From: Thiomicrorhabdus sp. | Lineage (GTDB): Bacteria > Pseudomonadota > Gammaproteobacteria > Thiomicrospirales > Thiomicrospiraceae | Assembly (NCBI GenBank): GCA_021648625.1 | Contig: JAKISK010000004.1 | Span: 1 to 46,012 of the forward strand | Direction: 5' to 3' | Length of the DNA stretch: 46,012 nt | Part shown: one piece after another, positions 9,801 to 18,554 of the stretch | Position numbering within the stretch: the first letter of the stretch is position 1 | How the letters are laid out: every line of letters starts with the position of its first letter | Program-made: the position numbers and the translations under genes | The notes under the pieces: model-generated | Database searches by the model: none | The model's input: only the letters and a program-made list of their open reading frames with translations | Told to the model about the DNA's origin: nothing

Positions 9801-10362
9801 ACTGCTGGGAGATGGGCAATCGGGGCAAATTCAAGAGATTGGGTTTGGGCTGTACAGCGAACTTCTTGAACGTGCGGTAAACGCGTTAAAATCAGGAAAA
9901 CAACCCGAACTTAATACCACATTGTATACGGGTAGCGAAGTTAATTTAAGCGTACCCGCTTTAATTCCAGAGAGCTATTTACCCGATGTTCACACCCGAT
10001 TGGTTTTTTACAAACGCATTGCCAGCGCACAAGGCAAAGGGGCATTAAGAGAGCTGGAAGTGGAGATGATTGACCGCTTTGGTCTACTGCCCGATCAAGT
10101 CAAAAACCTACTGCTGGTGACTCAAGTAAAACTGTTAATTGAGCCAATGGGTATTACTAAGCTGGACGCCACCGAGCAAATGATTCGCGTTCAATTTAAT
10201 GCCCAACCCGACATTGATCCGCTTAAGCTTATTCAGCTTATTCAAGCATTCCCTAAGCAATATCAACTAAAAGGCCAAACAGAACTTAAATTTTTAGATA
10301 CAATGCCTGACATTAACCAACGTATTAACGCGATTGAAGTGTTAATAAAGAATATTCGCTAA
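6883..10362 (+). CDS. mfd: Transcription-repair coupling factor Mfd
   Basis: 1159 residues, normal length. Mfd releases RNA polymerase stalled at DNA lesions and recruits UvrA. The N-terminal part is UvrB-like (EWETLPYDQFSPHQDIISERL), the CarD-like RNA-polymerase interaction domain follows near residue 495 (SPIVHIDHGVGRYLGLES), then the RecG-like translocase with Walker A GDVGFGKTEVAMRA near 644, DEEH box IIVDEEHRFGVRQKE near 744, TATPIPRTL, and STIIETGIDIPTANT with QLRGRVGRS. The C-terminal regulatory D7 domain is complete. csiV follows after 15 bp, so the two are probably cotranscribed. The ATG start has only a weak ribosome binding site. Confidence 0.98.
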   Translation: MTTTPLSTKHITLKGLRSFWGALNPTESALAIANTYQQSDGLIVVLTQDSQTANQLQEALAFFLPEDHNILSFPEWETLPYDQFSPHQDIISERLKTLYRLPNLKQGILILPISTVIQKIVPLDYIQHFTFLLACGDTLEIEPFTQKLEASSYQRVSQVMEHGEFAIRGSIIDLFPMGSKTPFRIDLFDDEIETIRSFNPDNQRSIEQINEIKLLPAKEFNFTDQGIDLFRQKFKQYFGDEARKAQIYKAVSDKQSVGGLEYYLPFFHQNLTTLFEYLPSNTLFFDFNDGDAPSNQNRINSLDSTLEKIQLEYQERYQVGQHNPDFPLLKPEEIILSTTAFLTALKAYHRITLEPCVSSKNTTNFATKTLPDLSIQSQSDYPLAKLNAFLDHYTGHVIFSAESTGRRETLLTLLAKHKHKPRIVEGWKEALEHSQGRSKTPSIFVSPLEESVYTEQLCILSESQIFGKTVIQKRRRKRKHNDFDSAISNLIELDIGSPIVHIDHGVGRYLGLESLNINDEEKEFLMVQYASDAKLYVPVTSLHLISRYTGATPETAPLHKLGSDRWEKAKRKAAEKVHDVAAELLDIYAQRAARPGYAFKTPAEAYQRFSASFPFEETPDQQQAIDAVFDDMHSDKPMDRLICGDVGFGKTEVAMRAAFIAAYDGKQVAILVPTTLLAHQHHENFKNRFADWPMRIEVLSRFQTPKEQKKVLEDLKNGQVDIIIGTHKLIQKDVHYQELGLIIVDEEHRFGVRQKEQLKKMRAEVDILTMTATPIPRTLNMAMNDLRDLSIIASPPAKRLAVQTFVQEWNDDVVREASLREIRRGGQVYVLYNQVSKIEQMVEHIQTLIPEAKVSFAHGQMNERELESVMEDFYHRRYNILVCSTIIETGIDIPTANTILIDRADKFGLAQLHQLRGRVGRSHHRAYAYLFTADKASISKDAEKRLTAIAKYNTLGAGFILASHDLEIRGAGELLGDGQSGQIQEIGFGLYSELLERAVNALKSGKQPELNTTLYTGSEVNLSVPALIPESYLPDVHTRLVFYKRIASAQGKGALRELEVEMIDRFGLLPDQVKNLLLVTQVKLLIEPMGITKLDATEQMIRVQFNAQPDIDPLKLIQLIQAFPKQYQLKGQTELKFLDTMPDINQRINAIEVLIKNIR

Positions 10363-10377
10363 AGGACTCGTTGCGCC

Positions 10378-11019
10378 ATGCTAACAACACACACAAAAAT
10401 ATCCCCCCCCCCCCTGTTCAAAAAAGGACTTTCTTTCGCAACACTGTCTGTGTTGGTTGGTTTAATGTCGGTTCAGTCAACGGCACACGCTAAAAGCTAC
10501 ACTATTGAAGTGATTGTTTTTGAAAATCACGCGCTAAAAGGCTGGACAGAAGAACGCTGGCCAGACGAAATAGAACTGCCCAATACCGACAACAGTGTGT
10601 CACTAAATGCACCGCAAAAATCACGTTTATCCCTTAAAAAAAGAGACACAAAGCTCAATAGTGTTGCTAAAAAAGTGGCCAAAAACTACCGTGTGGTTTT
10701 TCATCAAGCGTGGTCACAAAATTCCTACAGCCCTAAAAAAACACCGACCGTACTGATTGAAAATGACCGTGGGGGCACCCGCTTACTGGGAACCGTTAAG
10801 CTCTATAAAACGCGCTTTGCACACGTACAGTTTGATTTAGAACTTGAAAAACGAATTCCCTCTAAAATACGGGAGGCGGTTGCAAAAAACCAACAAGTGG
10901 ATATTGATTACCTACCCACGCACTGGCGTTTTAACCTAGTTGAAAGCCGAAAAATAAAGCCAGGTGAACTTCATTACATTGATCACCCTCTGTTTGGAAT
11001 ATTGGTTAAAATTCGGTAA
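10378..11019 (+). CDS. csiV: CsiV-family exported protein
   Basis: 213 residues. The N-terminus carries a signal peptide (hydrophobic core FATLSVLVGLM, likely cleavage after STAHA). The mature part opens SYTIEVIVFENHALKGWTEERWP, the usual start of the CsiV family (peptidoglycan-binding regulators described in Vibrio; the gene often lies next to mfd in gammaproteobacteria). AGGA lies 11 nt before the ATG, within the mfd end. A run of twelve C (10403-10414) encodes Ser-Pro-Pro-Pro just before the signal-peptide core; any slippage there would abolish the protein, so it may be phase variable. Family assignment rests on the N-terminal motif and synteny. Confidence 0.8.
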   Translation: MLTTHTKISPPPLFKKGLSFATLSVLVGLMSVQSTAHAKSYTIEVIVFENHALKGWTEERWPDEIELPNTDNSVSLNAPQKSRLSLKKRDTKLNSVAKKVAKNYRVVFHQAWSQNSYSPKKTPTVLIENDRGGTRLLGTVKLYKTRFAHVQFDLELEKRIPSKIREAVAKNQQVDIDYLPTHWRFNLVESRKIKPGELHYIDHPLFGILVKIR

Positions 11020-11040
11020 AACGTAACGACTCAAATGGTT

Positions 11041-11098
11041 TTTAAAAAAATACCCCCCCCTACCCCTGTAAAAATCAGAGAGGGGGGGGGGTAAAAAA
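11041..11098. terminator. Bidirectional terminator-like hairpin between convergent genes
   Basis: The stem pairs TACCCCCCCC (11051-11060) with GGGGGGGGTA (ending 11092) and partly CCCCTG with CAGAGAGG, with A/T runs outside on both sides (AAAAAAA before, TAAAAAA after). It lies exactly between csiV and the opposite-strand sulfide:quinone oxidoreductase, where a shared terminator is expected. The stem is made almost wholly of C8 and G10 homopolymers, which is unusual. Confidence 0.65.
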
Positions 11099-11108
11099 CT
11101 TAAAATTT

Positions 11109-12428
11109 CTATTTTTCGTCCGATTTTAAACGATGAATTCCCATCATTTTTAACACATATTTTTGATAAACAGGTTCCGAGACCCCTGCTTTCATATTAC
11201 GAATAAAATATTTTTCAAATGCTATTTTTGCTAAATGCACCCACTTACCTTTTTTAGCCCACGTTAAATTACGCGGTGGAATTTGGGGCAACGCCACAAA
11301 GGCCACGCCTGTATCGCCCATATCGGCCAAACAAAATGCATTCCATGTTGGCTCGGCACTGGCATCTCTGCCGCTTAAATTTTCTTGAATATTTTGGCAA
11401 ACGGCGCTCACCATTGATTCAATCATCAATCCTGTTTTAGGTGTGCCACAAGGTACAGGGCAATCTGTGTCTACAGGCGCGATGGCTATGCCCACACCCA
11501 ATGCATAAATATTATGATAGGTTGGGTTTCGGCTAAATTGATCCACCTTCACAAACCCTCTTGGATTCACCAAAGCGCCGCCTGCTTTGTCTGGATCGGC
11601 ATCCACCATCTCTTGTAAAAATTTAGACCCCTTAAATGCAGGCAACATCATCGAATAGTTAAAGGGCAACTCATGTTGCTGAATCACTTCGCCTTGATGA
11701 TTGTGTTCATCCACAAACATCAAACCATCAATCACTTTCGTTACTTTGGCATTGCAAATCCATTTAATATGACGCTGGCGCATCTCCGATTCCATTAACC
11801 CTTGCGAATCCCCTACGCCACCTAATCCAAGATGTCCAATATAAGGCTCTGCCGTCACAAAGGTAATGGGCACTTGATTGCGAATTTTACGCTTACGTAA
11901 ATCCGTTTCCATAATCATCGCAAACTCATACGCGGGGCCAAAACAAGACGCGCCCTGTACCGCACCCACGACAATGGGCCCAGGATTTTCACAAAAGTCC
12001 TTCCATTGCTCATAAGCTTCTGCCGCATGTGGCGTGGTGCAAATGGATGAGGTAAAGCCACCTTGACTTTTAGGCCCCAGCCCTTCTACTTCATGAAATG
12101 CCAGCGTAGGGCCGGTTGCTAAGATTAAATAGTCATACGCCATTTCAGAACCATCACCCAACGTAACTTTGTTTTTAACAGGGTCAATACCCGTACAGGT
12201 TTGATGATAAAACTCAATGCCTTTACGGGTTAAATACGGTTCCAATTTAAACGAAATATCTTCAGGCTTACGCCAACCCACGGCAACCCACGGGTTGGAT
12301 GGAATAAAATTAAAGTTTTCAACGGCACTCACTACCTTTACCGTATGCCCTTTATCTAAGTGCTTACGAAGCTCATAAGACATGGGTAAACCACCTGTAC
12401 TTGCACCAATTACCACCACAGTTGCCAC
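11109..12428 (-). CDS. sqr: Sulfide:quinone oxidoreductase
   Basis: Membrane-bound flavoprotein that oxidises sulfide and feeds electrons to quinone. 439 residues, GTG start with AAGGAG 7 nt upstream. The N-terminal FAD-binding loop reads VVVIGASTGGLPMSYEL; ILATGPTLAFHEVEGLG is the second dinucleotide-fold element. Redox-active cysteine candidates are in ASCFGPAYEF and in DTDCPVPCGTPKTG near residue 325. The family also includes NADH dehydrogenase-like flavoproteins and flavocytochrome c flavin subunits; the motif GASCFGPAYEF and the C-terminal CPVPCGTPKTG favour SQR. The precise SQR type cannot be decided here. It stands alone. In context it is the only energy-metabolism gene and points to a sulfur oxidiser. 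Confidence 0.85.
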   Translation of the reverse strand: MATVVVIGASTGGLPMSYELRKHLDKGHTVKVVSAVENFNFIPSNPWVAVGWRKPEDISFKLEPYLTRKGIEFYHQTCTGIDPVKNKVTLGDGSEMAYDYLILATGPTLAFHEVEGLGPKSQGGFTSSICTTPHAAEAYEQWKDFCENPGPIVVGAVQGASCFGPAYEFAMIMETDLRKRKIRNQVPITFVTAEPYIGHLGLGGVGDSQGLMESEMRQRHIKWICNAKVTKVIDGLMFVDEHNHQGEVIQQHELPFNYSMMLPAFKGSKFLQEMVDADPDKAGGALVNPRGFVKVDQFSRNPTYHNIYALGVGIAIAPVDTDCPVPCGTPKTGLMIESMVSAVCQNIQENLSGRDASAEPTWNAFCLADMGDTGVAFVALPQIPPRNLTWAKKGKWVHLAKIAFEKYFIRNMKAGVSEPVYQKYVLKMMGIHRLKSDEK

Positions 12429-12577
12429 AGTAATACTCCTTATTTTGGACTGCTCACTGAGCAGTAAAAAAACATCTTAAACCATATTTGCGTTCAAGTA
12501 AAAACAGAAAAAACGGCTGTTCCTATCTGAGGATTTTAGCTTTGCCTGAAACGACAATTATGTCTGACGTCATCCCT

Positions 12578-13984
12578 TCAAACCAAGCGCCCAACTTTAA
12601 ATTTACGGCCTTTGATTTTACCTTGATTTAACTTACTCACGACCTGATGTGCATAATCGGGTTCCACAGCCACATAGGTTGAGTGATCCACCACATCAAT
12701 TTTGCCGATGTGTTTTCCTTCTACACCTGCGGTTTTGGTAATTGCACCCAGTACATCGCCCTTGCGCACTTTATCTTTGCGCCCTCCTGAAATATACAAC
12801 GTTACATACTTGGGTTGCACACGCGTTCCGCGTTTATTGGGAATTAAATCAATGGATTCATACGACAATGCATGGCCTTGTAACTCGCCCAAACGGCTGA
12901 GCTTATAACTCTCTTTTTCGGTAAAAAGCGTAATGGCCACCCCTTCCAATCCTGCACGACCCGTACGACCAATGCGATGCACGTAGGTATCTTGCTCATA
13001 GGGTAGCTCGTAGTTAATTACGGCGGGTAACGCTTCAATATCCAACCCGCGAGCCGCCACGTCAGTAGCGACTAATAAGTTTGCACTGTGGTGTTTAAAT
13101 TGAATCAATACTTGCTCACGTTCACGTTGCTCCATATCGCCGTGCAATGCCAGCGCACTGAAGCCACGATCTTCCAAATAATTTGATACCTCTTGCACCA
13201 ATTTTTTGGTGTTGCAGAAAATAAGTGCATGTTCAAAGCCATTAAACGCCAATAATTTTACCAAGCCTTCCAGCTTCTCTTGATGGTGACAAATGTAAAA
13301 TTGTTGATCAATCGTCTCCATATCGTGGTGAGACTCCACCGAAATTTCCATTGGATTTTTTTGAAAACGTCGGCTGATGTATTTAATGTCTTCTGGAAAG
13401 GTGGCTGAAAACAGCAATGTTTGACGCTGTTCGGGCGTAAACCCTAAAATATGAATCATCTCCCCTTTAAAGCCCATCTCTAACATACGATCGCCTTCGT
13501 CCAACACTACCGTGTGTACTTGGCTTAAATCAAGCTGACCTTTTTCAATGTGGTCTCTAATTCGTCCCGGTGTGCCCACCACCACATGGGCGCCATGTTC
13601 TAAAGAAGACACTTGTGGACGCATCGGCACACCGCCACACAGCGTGACGATTTTAATATTTTGCTGAAAACGCGCCAAACGACGCAACTCTTCCGCCACT
13701 TGATTGCTCAACTCTCGTGTTGGACACATCACCAAGCCTTGAATTAAAAGTGACTTAACGTCCAATTTATTAAGCAACGGAATACCAAACGCAGCGGTTT
13801 TACCACTGCCTGTTTTGGCTTGTGCAATTAAATCTTCCCCCCCCAGTCCTAACGGCAATGCGGCTTCTTGAATGGGGGTCATCTGTTCATAACCCAACTG
13901 GGTTAAATTATCCAGTTGTGAAAGTGGGAGCTCTAAGTGACTAAAAGAGTTGGATGGTTTGGGTGCAATGGGTGCGTTAGACAT
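12578..13984 (-). CDS. dbpA: DbpA-like ATP-dependent RNA helicase
   Basis: 468 residues with the DEAD-box core: Q motif YEQMTPIQEAALPL, Walker A AQAKTGSGKT, PTRELSNQ, GTPGRIRDH, motif II VLDEGDRMLEMGF, SATF, and HRIGRTGRAG. The C-terminal ~75 residues (KGDVLGAITKTAGVEGKHIG to the end) match the DbpA RNA-binding domain that targets hairpin 92 of 23S rRNA during 50S assembly. The unusual point is motif II, DEGD instead of DEAD, confirmed in the DNA (GAC GAA GGC GAT). The essential Asp and Glu are kept, so activity is likely. The coding region contains a G8 run (13837-13844). A terminator separates it from DUF3010 upstream. Confidence 0.92.
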   Translation of the reverse strand: MSNAPIAPKPSNSFSHLELPLSQLDNLTQLGYEQMTPIQEAALPLGLGGEDLIAQAKTGSGKTAAFGIPLLNKLDVKSLLIQGLVMCPTRELSNQVAEELRRLARFQQNIKIVTLCGGVPMRPQVSSLEHGAHVVVGTPGRIRDHIEKGQLDLSQVHTVVLDEGDRMLEMGFKGEMIHILGFTPEQRQTLLFSATFPEDIKYISRRFQKNPMEISVESHHDMETIDQQFYICHHQEKLEGLVKLLAFNGFEHALIFCNTKKLVQEVSNYLEDRGFSALALHGDMEQREREQVLIQFKHHSANLLVATDVAARGLDIEALPAVINYELPYEQDTYVHRIGRTGRAGLEGVAITLFTEKESYKLSRLGELQGHALSYESIDLIPNKRGTRVQPKYVTLYISGGRKDKVRKGDVLGAITKTAGVEGKHIGKIDVVDHSTYVAVEPDYAHQVVSKLNQGKIKGRKFKVGRLV

Positions 13985-14013
13985 AATTTTTTCTCAATAT
14001 ACAAATTTAATAC

Positions 14014-14045
14014 AAAATAAAAAAGGCGCTGTTAAAAGCGCCTTT
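14014..14045 (-). terminator. Rho-independent terminator after the glnS-DUF3010 pair
   Basis: On the minus strand AAAGGCGCT and AGCGCCTTT (14022-14045) form a 9-bp stem with a TTTAAC loop, followed by a T-rich tract. It lies 20 bp beyond the DUF3010 stop and before dbpA. Confidence 0.85.
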
Positions 14046-14064
14046 CATTTAAATAACAAAACTT

Positions 14065-14520
14065 TTACCACTCATGCTTGCCCGCATAAAAAGCAAACGC
14101 CGTCATAAACGCCGATTCCTGAAACTTTTTTAAGCCCGTTTCAGAAAACGTAATGGGGAGTGGATAGCGTTTTAAATTGGCTTTAATGTCCGTGGGCGAA
14201 ATAAGTACGGTATTCAGTTTATCCGATAACTGCAATGCTGCCTCCAGTTTAAACCCATTGGCTCCGCCCGAAAATTTACCTTTTTTCATACGTTCGCGAA
14301 TCACCACTTGATCGATTTGATAATCTTGTGCTAACTGCTCAAACGTTTTCTGAAAATAACGTAACTCATGTGTGCTATCTGGATCTTTGCAAGCAATCCG
14401 AGTTACACGGCAATCTGGCAAATGAAACATTGCTCCTTCTTCAACCACTAATAAAGTGATAATGGCTTCATTGCTACTTATCTCAACACCACAGATTTTT
14501 TGTGCTTTGACTTTAATCAT
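14065..14520 (-). CDS. DUF3010 family protein
   Basis: 151 residues, no known biochemical role. Recognised by [17 protein letters not shown] at the start, [24 protein letters not shown] in the middle and [23 protein letters not shown] toward the end; the opening strand pattern recalls an RNase H-like fold. Its ATG overlaps the glnS stop by 4 bp, so it is translationally coupled to glnS. No membrane segment or signal peptide. Confidence 0.8.
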   Translation of the reverse strand: MIKVKAQKICGVEISSNEAIITLLVVEEGAMFHLPDCRVTRIACKDPDSTHELRYFQKTFEQLAQDYQIDQVVIRERMKKGKFSGGANGFKLEAALQLSDKLNTVLISPTDIKANLKRYPLPITFSETGLKKFQESAFMTAFAFYAGKHEW

Positions 14521-16196
14521 TTTTTACTCCATGTATCGCGTAAAGGAACGGTTCGGTTATAAATTTGAACCTCCCCTGCTTGATTATCCCGACAAAAATA
14601 GCCTTCTCGTTCAAACTGGTAGGCTTTTTCAGGTTCGGAGTTAACCAACCCCGCTTCCACAAACCCTTGTTTCACTACAAGCGATTCTGTATTAATGACC
14701 GATTCAAAGCTCTCTTCTTTAACAGGGTTTTCTACCGTAAACAGACGATCGTAAATTCGAAACACCGCTGGCAGTGCGGTAGAGGCTTCTACAAAATGAA
14801 TCACCCCTTTTACCTTACGGCCATCCGCAGGTTTTTTGCCTAATGTTTCAGGATCGTAAGTACCATAAATGGTGGTGATATTTCCCGCTTCGTCTTTATC
14901 GACTCTAACGCCTTTTATAATAAAGGCATTACGCAAACGCACCTCTTTATTTAACGCCAAACGCTGATATTTACCATTGGGTGCTTCTTCTAAAAAGTCG
15001 GCTCGATCAATATAGACTTCTTTACCAAAAAAGATTTCACGTTTGCCCACCATCTCATTTTGAGGATGCACAGGCGCTTGAATTGAAATGGGTTCACCCT
15101 CAAAGTTTTCAATCACCACTTTCACAGGATTCAATACCGCCATTGAGCGGGGGGCAACCTTGTTTAAATCGTCTCGAATGGAGGCTTCTAAAATATCCAT
15201 GCCCGTCATGCTGTCCACTTTAGAGATGCCAATGCGTTCGGCAAAATCTCGTAAAGATGCGGGCGTATAACCACGACGACGTAATCCAGAAATGGTGGGC
15301 ATACGTGGGTCATCCCAACCCGACACCAAATTATCATTGACCAATTGATGTAATTTACGTTTAGACATTACGGTATATTCAAGGTTTAAACGCGAAAACT
15401 CGTACTGATGGGGGCGGTTTGGACGATCAAAATCCTTTAAATTATCCAATACCCAATCGTATAAACGACGGTTGTCTTGAAATTCTAGCGTACAAAGCGA
15501 GTGGGTAATGCCTTCAATGGCATCTGAAATACAGTGGGCAAAATCGTACATGGGGTAAATACACCATGCGTCACCCGTTTGGTGATGATGTTCAAAGCGC
15601 ACACGGTATAAAGCAGGGTCCCGCAAACACATAAACGAAGAGGCCATATCAATTTTAGCCCGTAATACACATTCCCCCTCTTTAAACTCACCGTTTCTCA
15701 TTTTGGCAAACAAAGCCAAATTCTCTTCTGACGAGGTTTCACGATAGGGGCTGTCTTTACCCACTTCGGTTAAGGTACCACGGTAGGTGCGAGTCTCTTC
15801 GGCATTTAAGAAACAAACATAGGCCAAGCCTTTTTCGATTAACTCAACGGCGTAGGCATAAAACTGTTCAAAGTAATTAGACGAGTATTTAGGCTCCCCG
15901 CTCCACTCAAAGCCCAACCAACGCACATCTTTTTTAATCGCCTCTACATATTCCAACTCTTCTTTAGAGGGATTGGTGTCATCAAAACGTAAATTACACT
16001 GCCCTTGATAATCTTGCGCCAACCCAAAGTTTAAACAAATGGATTTAGCATGACCAATGTGTAGATAGCCATTTGGCTCAGGAGGAAACCGTGTGTGAAT
16101 ACGATCGTGCTTATGACTCGCTAAATCGTCATTAATAATATTGCGAATAAAGTTAACGGGACGCTCTGCCGCGTCTGTTTTTGCATGTTGACTCAT
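14517..16196 (-). CDS. glnS: Glutamine--tRNA ligase
   Basis: Charges tRNA-Gln with glutamine. 559 residues, normal for bacterial GlnRS. The class I signature HIGH is at 46-49 ([15 protein letters not shown]) and the KMSKS-type loop reads VMSKRKL near residue 275. [14 protein letters not shown] and the C-terminal beta-barrel anticodon-binding domain (ATT/GTY-rich region) are complete. The downstream DUF3010 gene overlaps by 4 bp and shares its terminator. ATG start at 16196. The 146-bp gap to ychJ on the 5' side contains a C8 run (16322-16329) close to the ychJ stop. Confidence 0.98.
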   Translation of the reverse strand: MSQHAKTDAAERPVNFIRNIINDDLASHKHDRIHTRFPPEPNGYLHIGHAKSICLNFGLAQDYQGQCNLRFDDTNPSKEELEYVEAIKKDVRWLGFEWSGEPKYSSNYFEQFYAYAVELIEKGLAYVCFLNAEETRTYRGTLTEVGKDSPYRETSSEENLALFAKMRNGEFKEGECVLRAKIDMASSFMCLRDPALYRVRFEHHHQTGDAWCIYPMYDFAHCISDAIEGITHSLCTLEFQDNRRLYDWVLDNLKDFDRPNRPHQYEFSRLNLEYTVMSKRKLHQLVNDNLVSGWDDPRMPTISGLRRRGYTPASLRDFAERIGISKVDSMTGMDILEASIRDDLNKVAPRSMAVLNPVKVVIENFEGEPISIQAPVHPQNEMVGKREIFFGKEVYIDRADFLEEAPNGKYQRLALNKEVRLRNAFIIKGVRVDKDEAGNITTIYGTYDPETLGKKPADGRKVKGVIHFVEASTALPAVFRIYDRLFTVENPVKEESFESVINTESLVVKQGFVEAGLVNSEPEKAYQFEREGYFCRDNQAGEVQIYNRTVPLRDTWSKK

Positions 16197-16342
16197 TACT
16201 TAAAAAACCTGTTTGAACTTTGGAGTACAGCCTTGCATAAACATGCCGAAACTCAATGGAAATAAAGAACAAAATTATAACATTAAATCCACCCATTCAA
16301 CGTAATGCGCCCCTATTTTATCCCCCCCCTATGCATAGCGAA

Positions 16343-16753
16343 TTACACGGGTTCAAATAAACCGCTAACATAACACCAATGATTATCTTGATCGCGTAAG
16401 AAAAAGCTCTTTTCTTTCAGCAGTAAGCCTTTAAACGAGACTTCATAGGTTGCACTAAAACTAACCCAACCTTCACGGTCTTTTTTACGCCCTTTCTTTT
16501 TACTGTGTATGGTTAATTTTTTCCAAATAATATTCGGATCAAACTCAATATTTTCGGGTCGGTTTTTCAAGCACCACGTCTGCAATAAATAAGGACTTAA
16601 CTGTTTTACATAGGCAACATAACGCGAACGCATGAGCTGCTCTGCGGTTTCTGGGTAACGTTCACCACTGTGAAAGGGAAAACAGCATTGATGATACGGT
16701 TTTTCTGATCCACATAAACAAGTGGTTTGAGGTAATTCATGTTCTAAAAGCAA
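16343..16753 (-). CDS. YchJ/UPF0225 family SEC-C motif protein
   Basis: 136 residues. The N-terminal zinc-binding SEC-C-like motif CLCGSEKPYHQCCFPFHSGE is typical of YchJ, followed by AEQLMRSRYVAYVKQ and a NTF2-like core with LTIHSKKKGRKKDREGWVSFSATYE. Biochemical function is unknown. The start is TTG at 16753, inside the end of the MATE gene (17-bp overlap), indicating coupled translation; no ATG exists early enough to retain the cysteine motif. Confidence 0.88.
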   Translation of the reverse strand: MLLEHELPQTTCLCGSEKPYHQCCFPFHSGERYPETAEQLMRSRYVAYVKQLSPYLLQTWCLKNRPENIEFDPNIIWKKLTIHSKKKGRKKDREGWVSFSATYEVSFKGLLLKEKSFFLRDQDNHWCYVSGLFEPV

Positions 16754-18095
16754 GGCGATACACCCTTTTTAATCGCAAAGGTAACAAAATTGCAGCCAGT
16801 AACAGCCCCAAAACAATCCCCAGCCAAAAGCCTTGAACGCCCATGGGCTCAAAAATCCAATTGGTAAACGCAAAGACATAGCCCAACCCTAAACCAACCC
16901 CCCAGTAACTAATAAAAGTGACTAACATGGTGATTTGTGAATCATGAAACCCTCTTAGTGCGCCTGCGGCGGTCACTTGAAGCGCATCAAATACTTGATA
17001 GATAGCGGCAAACACGAGTAATGACGCGGCTAAATAAAGCACCTCATGGTCATTTGAGTATAGATCGACAATTTCCATTCTTAAAAAATAACTTACAATT
17101 GCGAGTAATATGCCTAAAACGACTGCAAAAAGAAAACCGGTGATTAAACTGATTCGTAATTGCGCCTGATTGTGCTCGCCGTAGCCGAGCCCGACTCGAA
17201 CCGTGAGCGCCATCGCAAAGCTCAAAGGCACCATAAAGGCAAGGGAGGTAAAGTTAATGGCAACTTGATGCCCCGCAATCACAATCGAGCCTAAAGGGGC
17301 AACAAACAGCGCAATCATACTAAAAAGACTAACCTCAAATAACAACGCAAAGGTTGTAGGGATGCCTAAACTTAGAATAGGAATCAAGCCAAGTTTCCAG
17401 TGAATGCAAAACACGCTTTTAAGGAGAATAAAAGGGCGCGTTAGCTTTGATTTTAAAACATATAAAATCCCTAACAACAGCATCACCCACATTACGATAC
17501 TGCTGGCAACACCACAACCTGCCGCGCCCATAGGCTCAATAAAGCCAAATCCATAGATAAAAATTGCATTTAAAGGAATATTTAACAACAGTGCAAAAAA
17601 GCTAATCCACATGGTAGGCAAGGTTGTGCCTAAACCTTCCCAAAAAAATCGCAGTACCTGATAGAGCGCAATTGCGGGCATACCAAAAGCAATGTAAAAC
17701 AGATAATCTTGTGTGAGCTGGTAAACGGTTGCGTTTAAACTTAGCAGGTCTAGCACCCACTCTAAGTTCATTAAGGCAAATAGACTTAACAGGCCAAGCG
17801 GTAAAGATAACCACACCCCTTGATTTAGGTAGCGGGTAATTTGTTGAGGTTTAGACTCCCCTACGGCCTTGGACACCAGTGGCGTAATGGCAAGTAGAAT
17901 GCCCGTTGAAAACATAAAAATAGGCAGCATAATACTGGTGCCTAAGCCGATTGCGGCAAGGTCATCCGTACCAACTTGCCCAGACATTAAGGTATCTACA
18001 ACACCTAAACCCGTTAATGCCAACTGTGCAAATAGAATAGGTAGCGCCAATTTTAACAGCAGAGTCGATTCTGTTTTAACCGCTTGAATGCTCAT
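16737..18095 (-). CDS. MATE-family multidrug/sodium antiporter
   Basis: About 452 residues with some twelve hydrophobic helices in two related halves; KLALPILFAQLALTGLGVVDTLMSGQVGTDDLAAIGLG at the start (split here as helix 1 and the GxVDTxxxG motif) is characteristic of NorM-type exporters, which expel cationic drugs with Na or H coupling. I chose the ATG at 18095 (MSIQAVKTES); a TTG three codons upstream is possible, and no strong ribosome binding site distinguishes them. It is 20 bp downstream of the small membrane protein gene and overlaps ychJ. Substrate cannot be inferred. Confidence 0.92.
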   Translation of the reverse strand: MSIQAVKTESTLLLKLALPILFAQLALTGLGVVDTLMSGQVGTDDLAAIGLGTSIMLPIFMFSTGILLAITPLVSKAVGESKPQQITRYLNQGVWLSLPLGLLSLFALMNLEWVLDLLSLNATVYQLTQDYLFYIAFGMPAIALYQVLRFFWEGLGTTLPTMWISFFALLLNIPLNAIFIYGFGFIEPMGAAGCGVASSIVMWVMLLLGILYVLKSKLTRPFILLKSVFCIHWKLGLIPILSLGIPTTFALLFEVSLFSMIALFVAPLGSIVIAGHQVAINFTSLAFMVPLSFAMALTVRVGLGYGEHNQAQLRISLITGFLFAVVLGILLAIVSYFLRMEIVDLYSNDHEVLYLAASLLVFAAIYQVFDALQVTAAGALRGFHDSQITMLVTFISYWGVGLGLGYVFAFTNWIFEPMGVQGFWLGIVLGLLLAAILLPLRLKRVYRLAFRT

Positions 18096-18116
18096 AAATG
18101 GCAAGTAACCGTGCCG

Positions 18117-18554
18117 TCATTTTGAATCATGCGGGTCACCATGTTTTGTTTTTATTGGATCATCTGTCGAACCAGAATCTGATTTATCCCAGTAATTTTT
18201 GCCATGCGCTTCTTCTTGACGTTCTGTTTCCGCGTCCTGCTTTGGGTCTTCTAGTTGATAAGGAATGAGCGCTTGAGGAAGCAAAAAAATAATAAGCAAC
18301 TTACAAGACCAATAAACACACGCATACACAATAATGGTGAACATTAAAACCAGTGGCAAACCCAGTACTAAATCCACAATCAGTGCATCGCCTGAAATCA
18401 TTTTTCCAACAAACGACTTTTCAATAAAGCTAAAATAGAGCCAGCCAATAACCCCACCCAAACTTAACAGTACGGCATAACGGTTGAGTTTAGGCTCAAT
18501 ACGATGGTGTCTAAAAAGATAAAAGAAATTCTCTTTAAGGCGTTTGTCTGTCAT
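18117..18554 (-). CDS. Unrecognised small membrane protein
   Basis: 145 residues. Two hydrophobic segments, roughly 27-46 (LLSLGGVIGWLYFSF) and 62-92 (LVLGLPLVLMFTIIVYACVYW), flanked by a basic N-terminus (KRLKENFFYLFRHHR) and an acidic, hydrophilic C-terminal tail (DPKQDAETERQEEA). I do not recognise the family. The start overlaps the end of the ADP-ribose diphosphatase gene by 20 bp, so it belongs to that transcription unit. No motif suggests a function. Confidence 0.7.
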   Translation of the reverse strand: MTDKRLKENFFYLFRHHRIEPKLNRYAVLLSLGGVIGWLYFSFIEKSFVGKMISGDALIVDLVLGLPLVLMFTIIVYACVYWSCKLLIIFLLPQALIPYQLEDPKQDAETERQEEAHGKNYWDKSDSGSTDDPIKTKHGDPHDSK

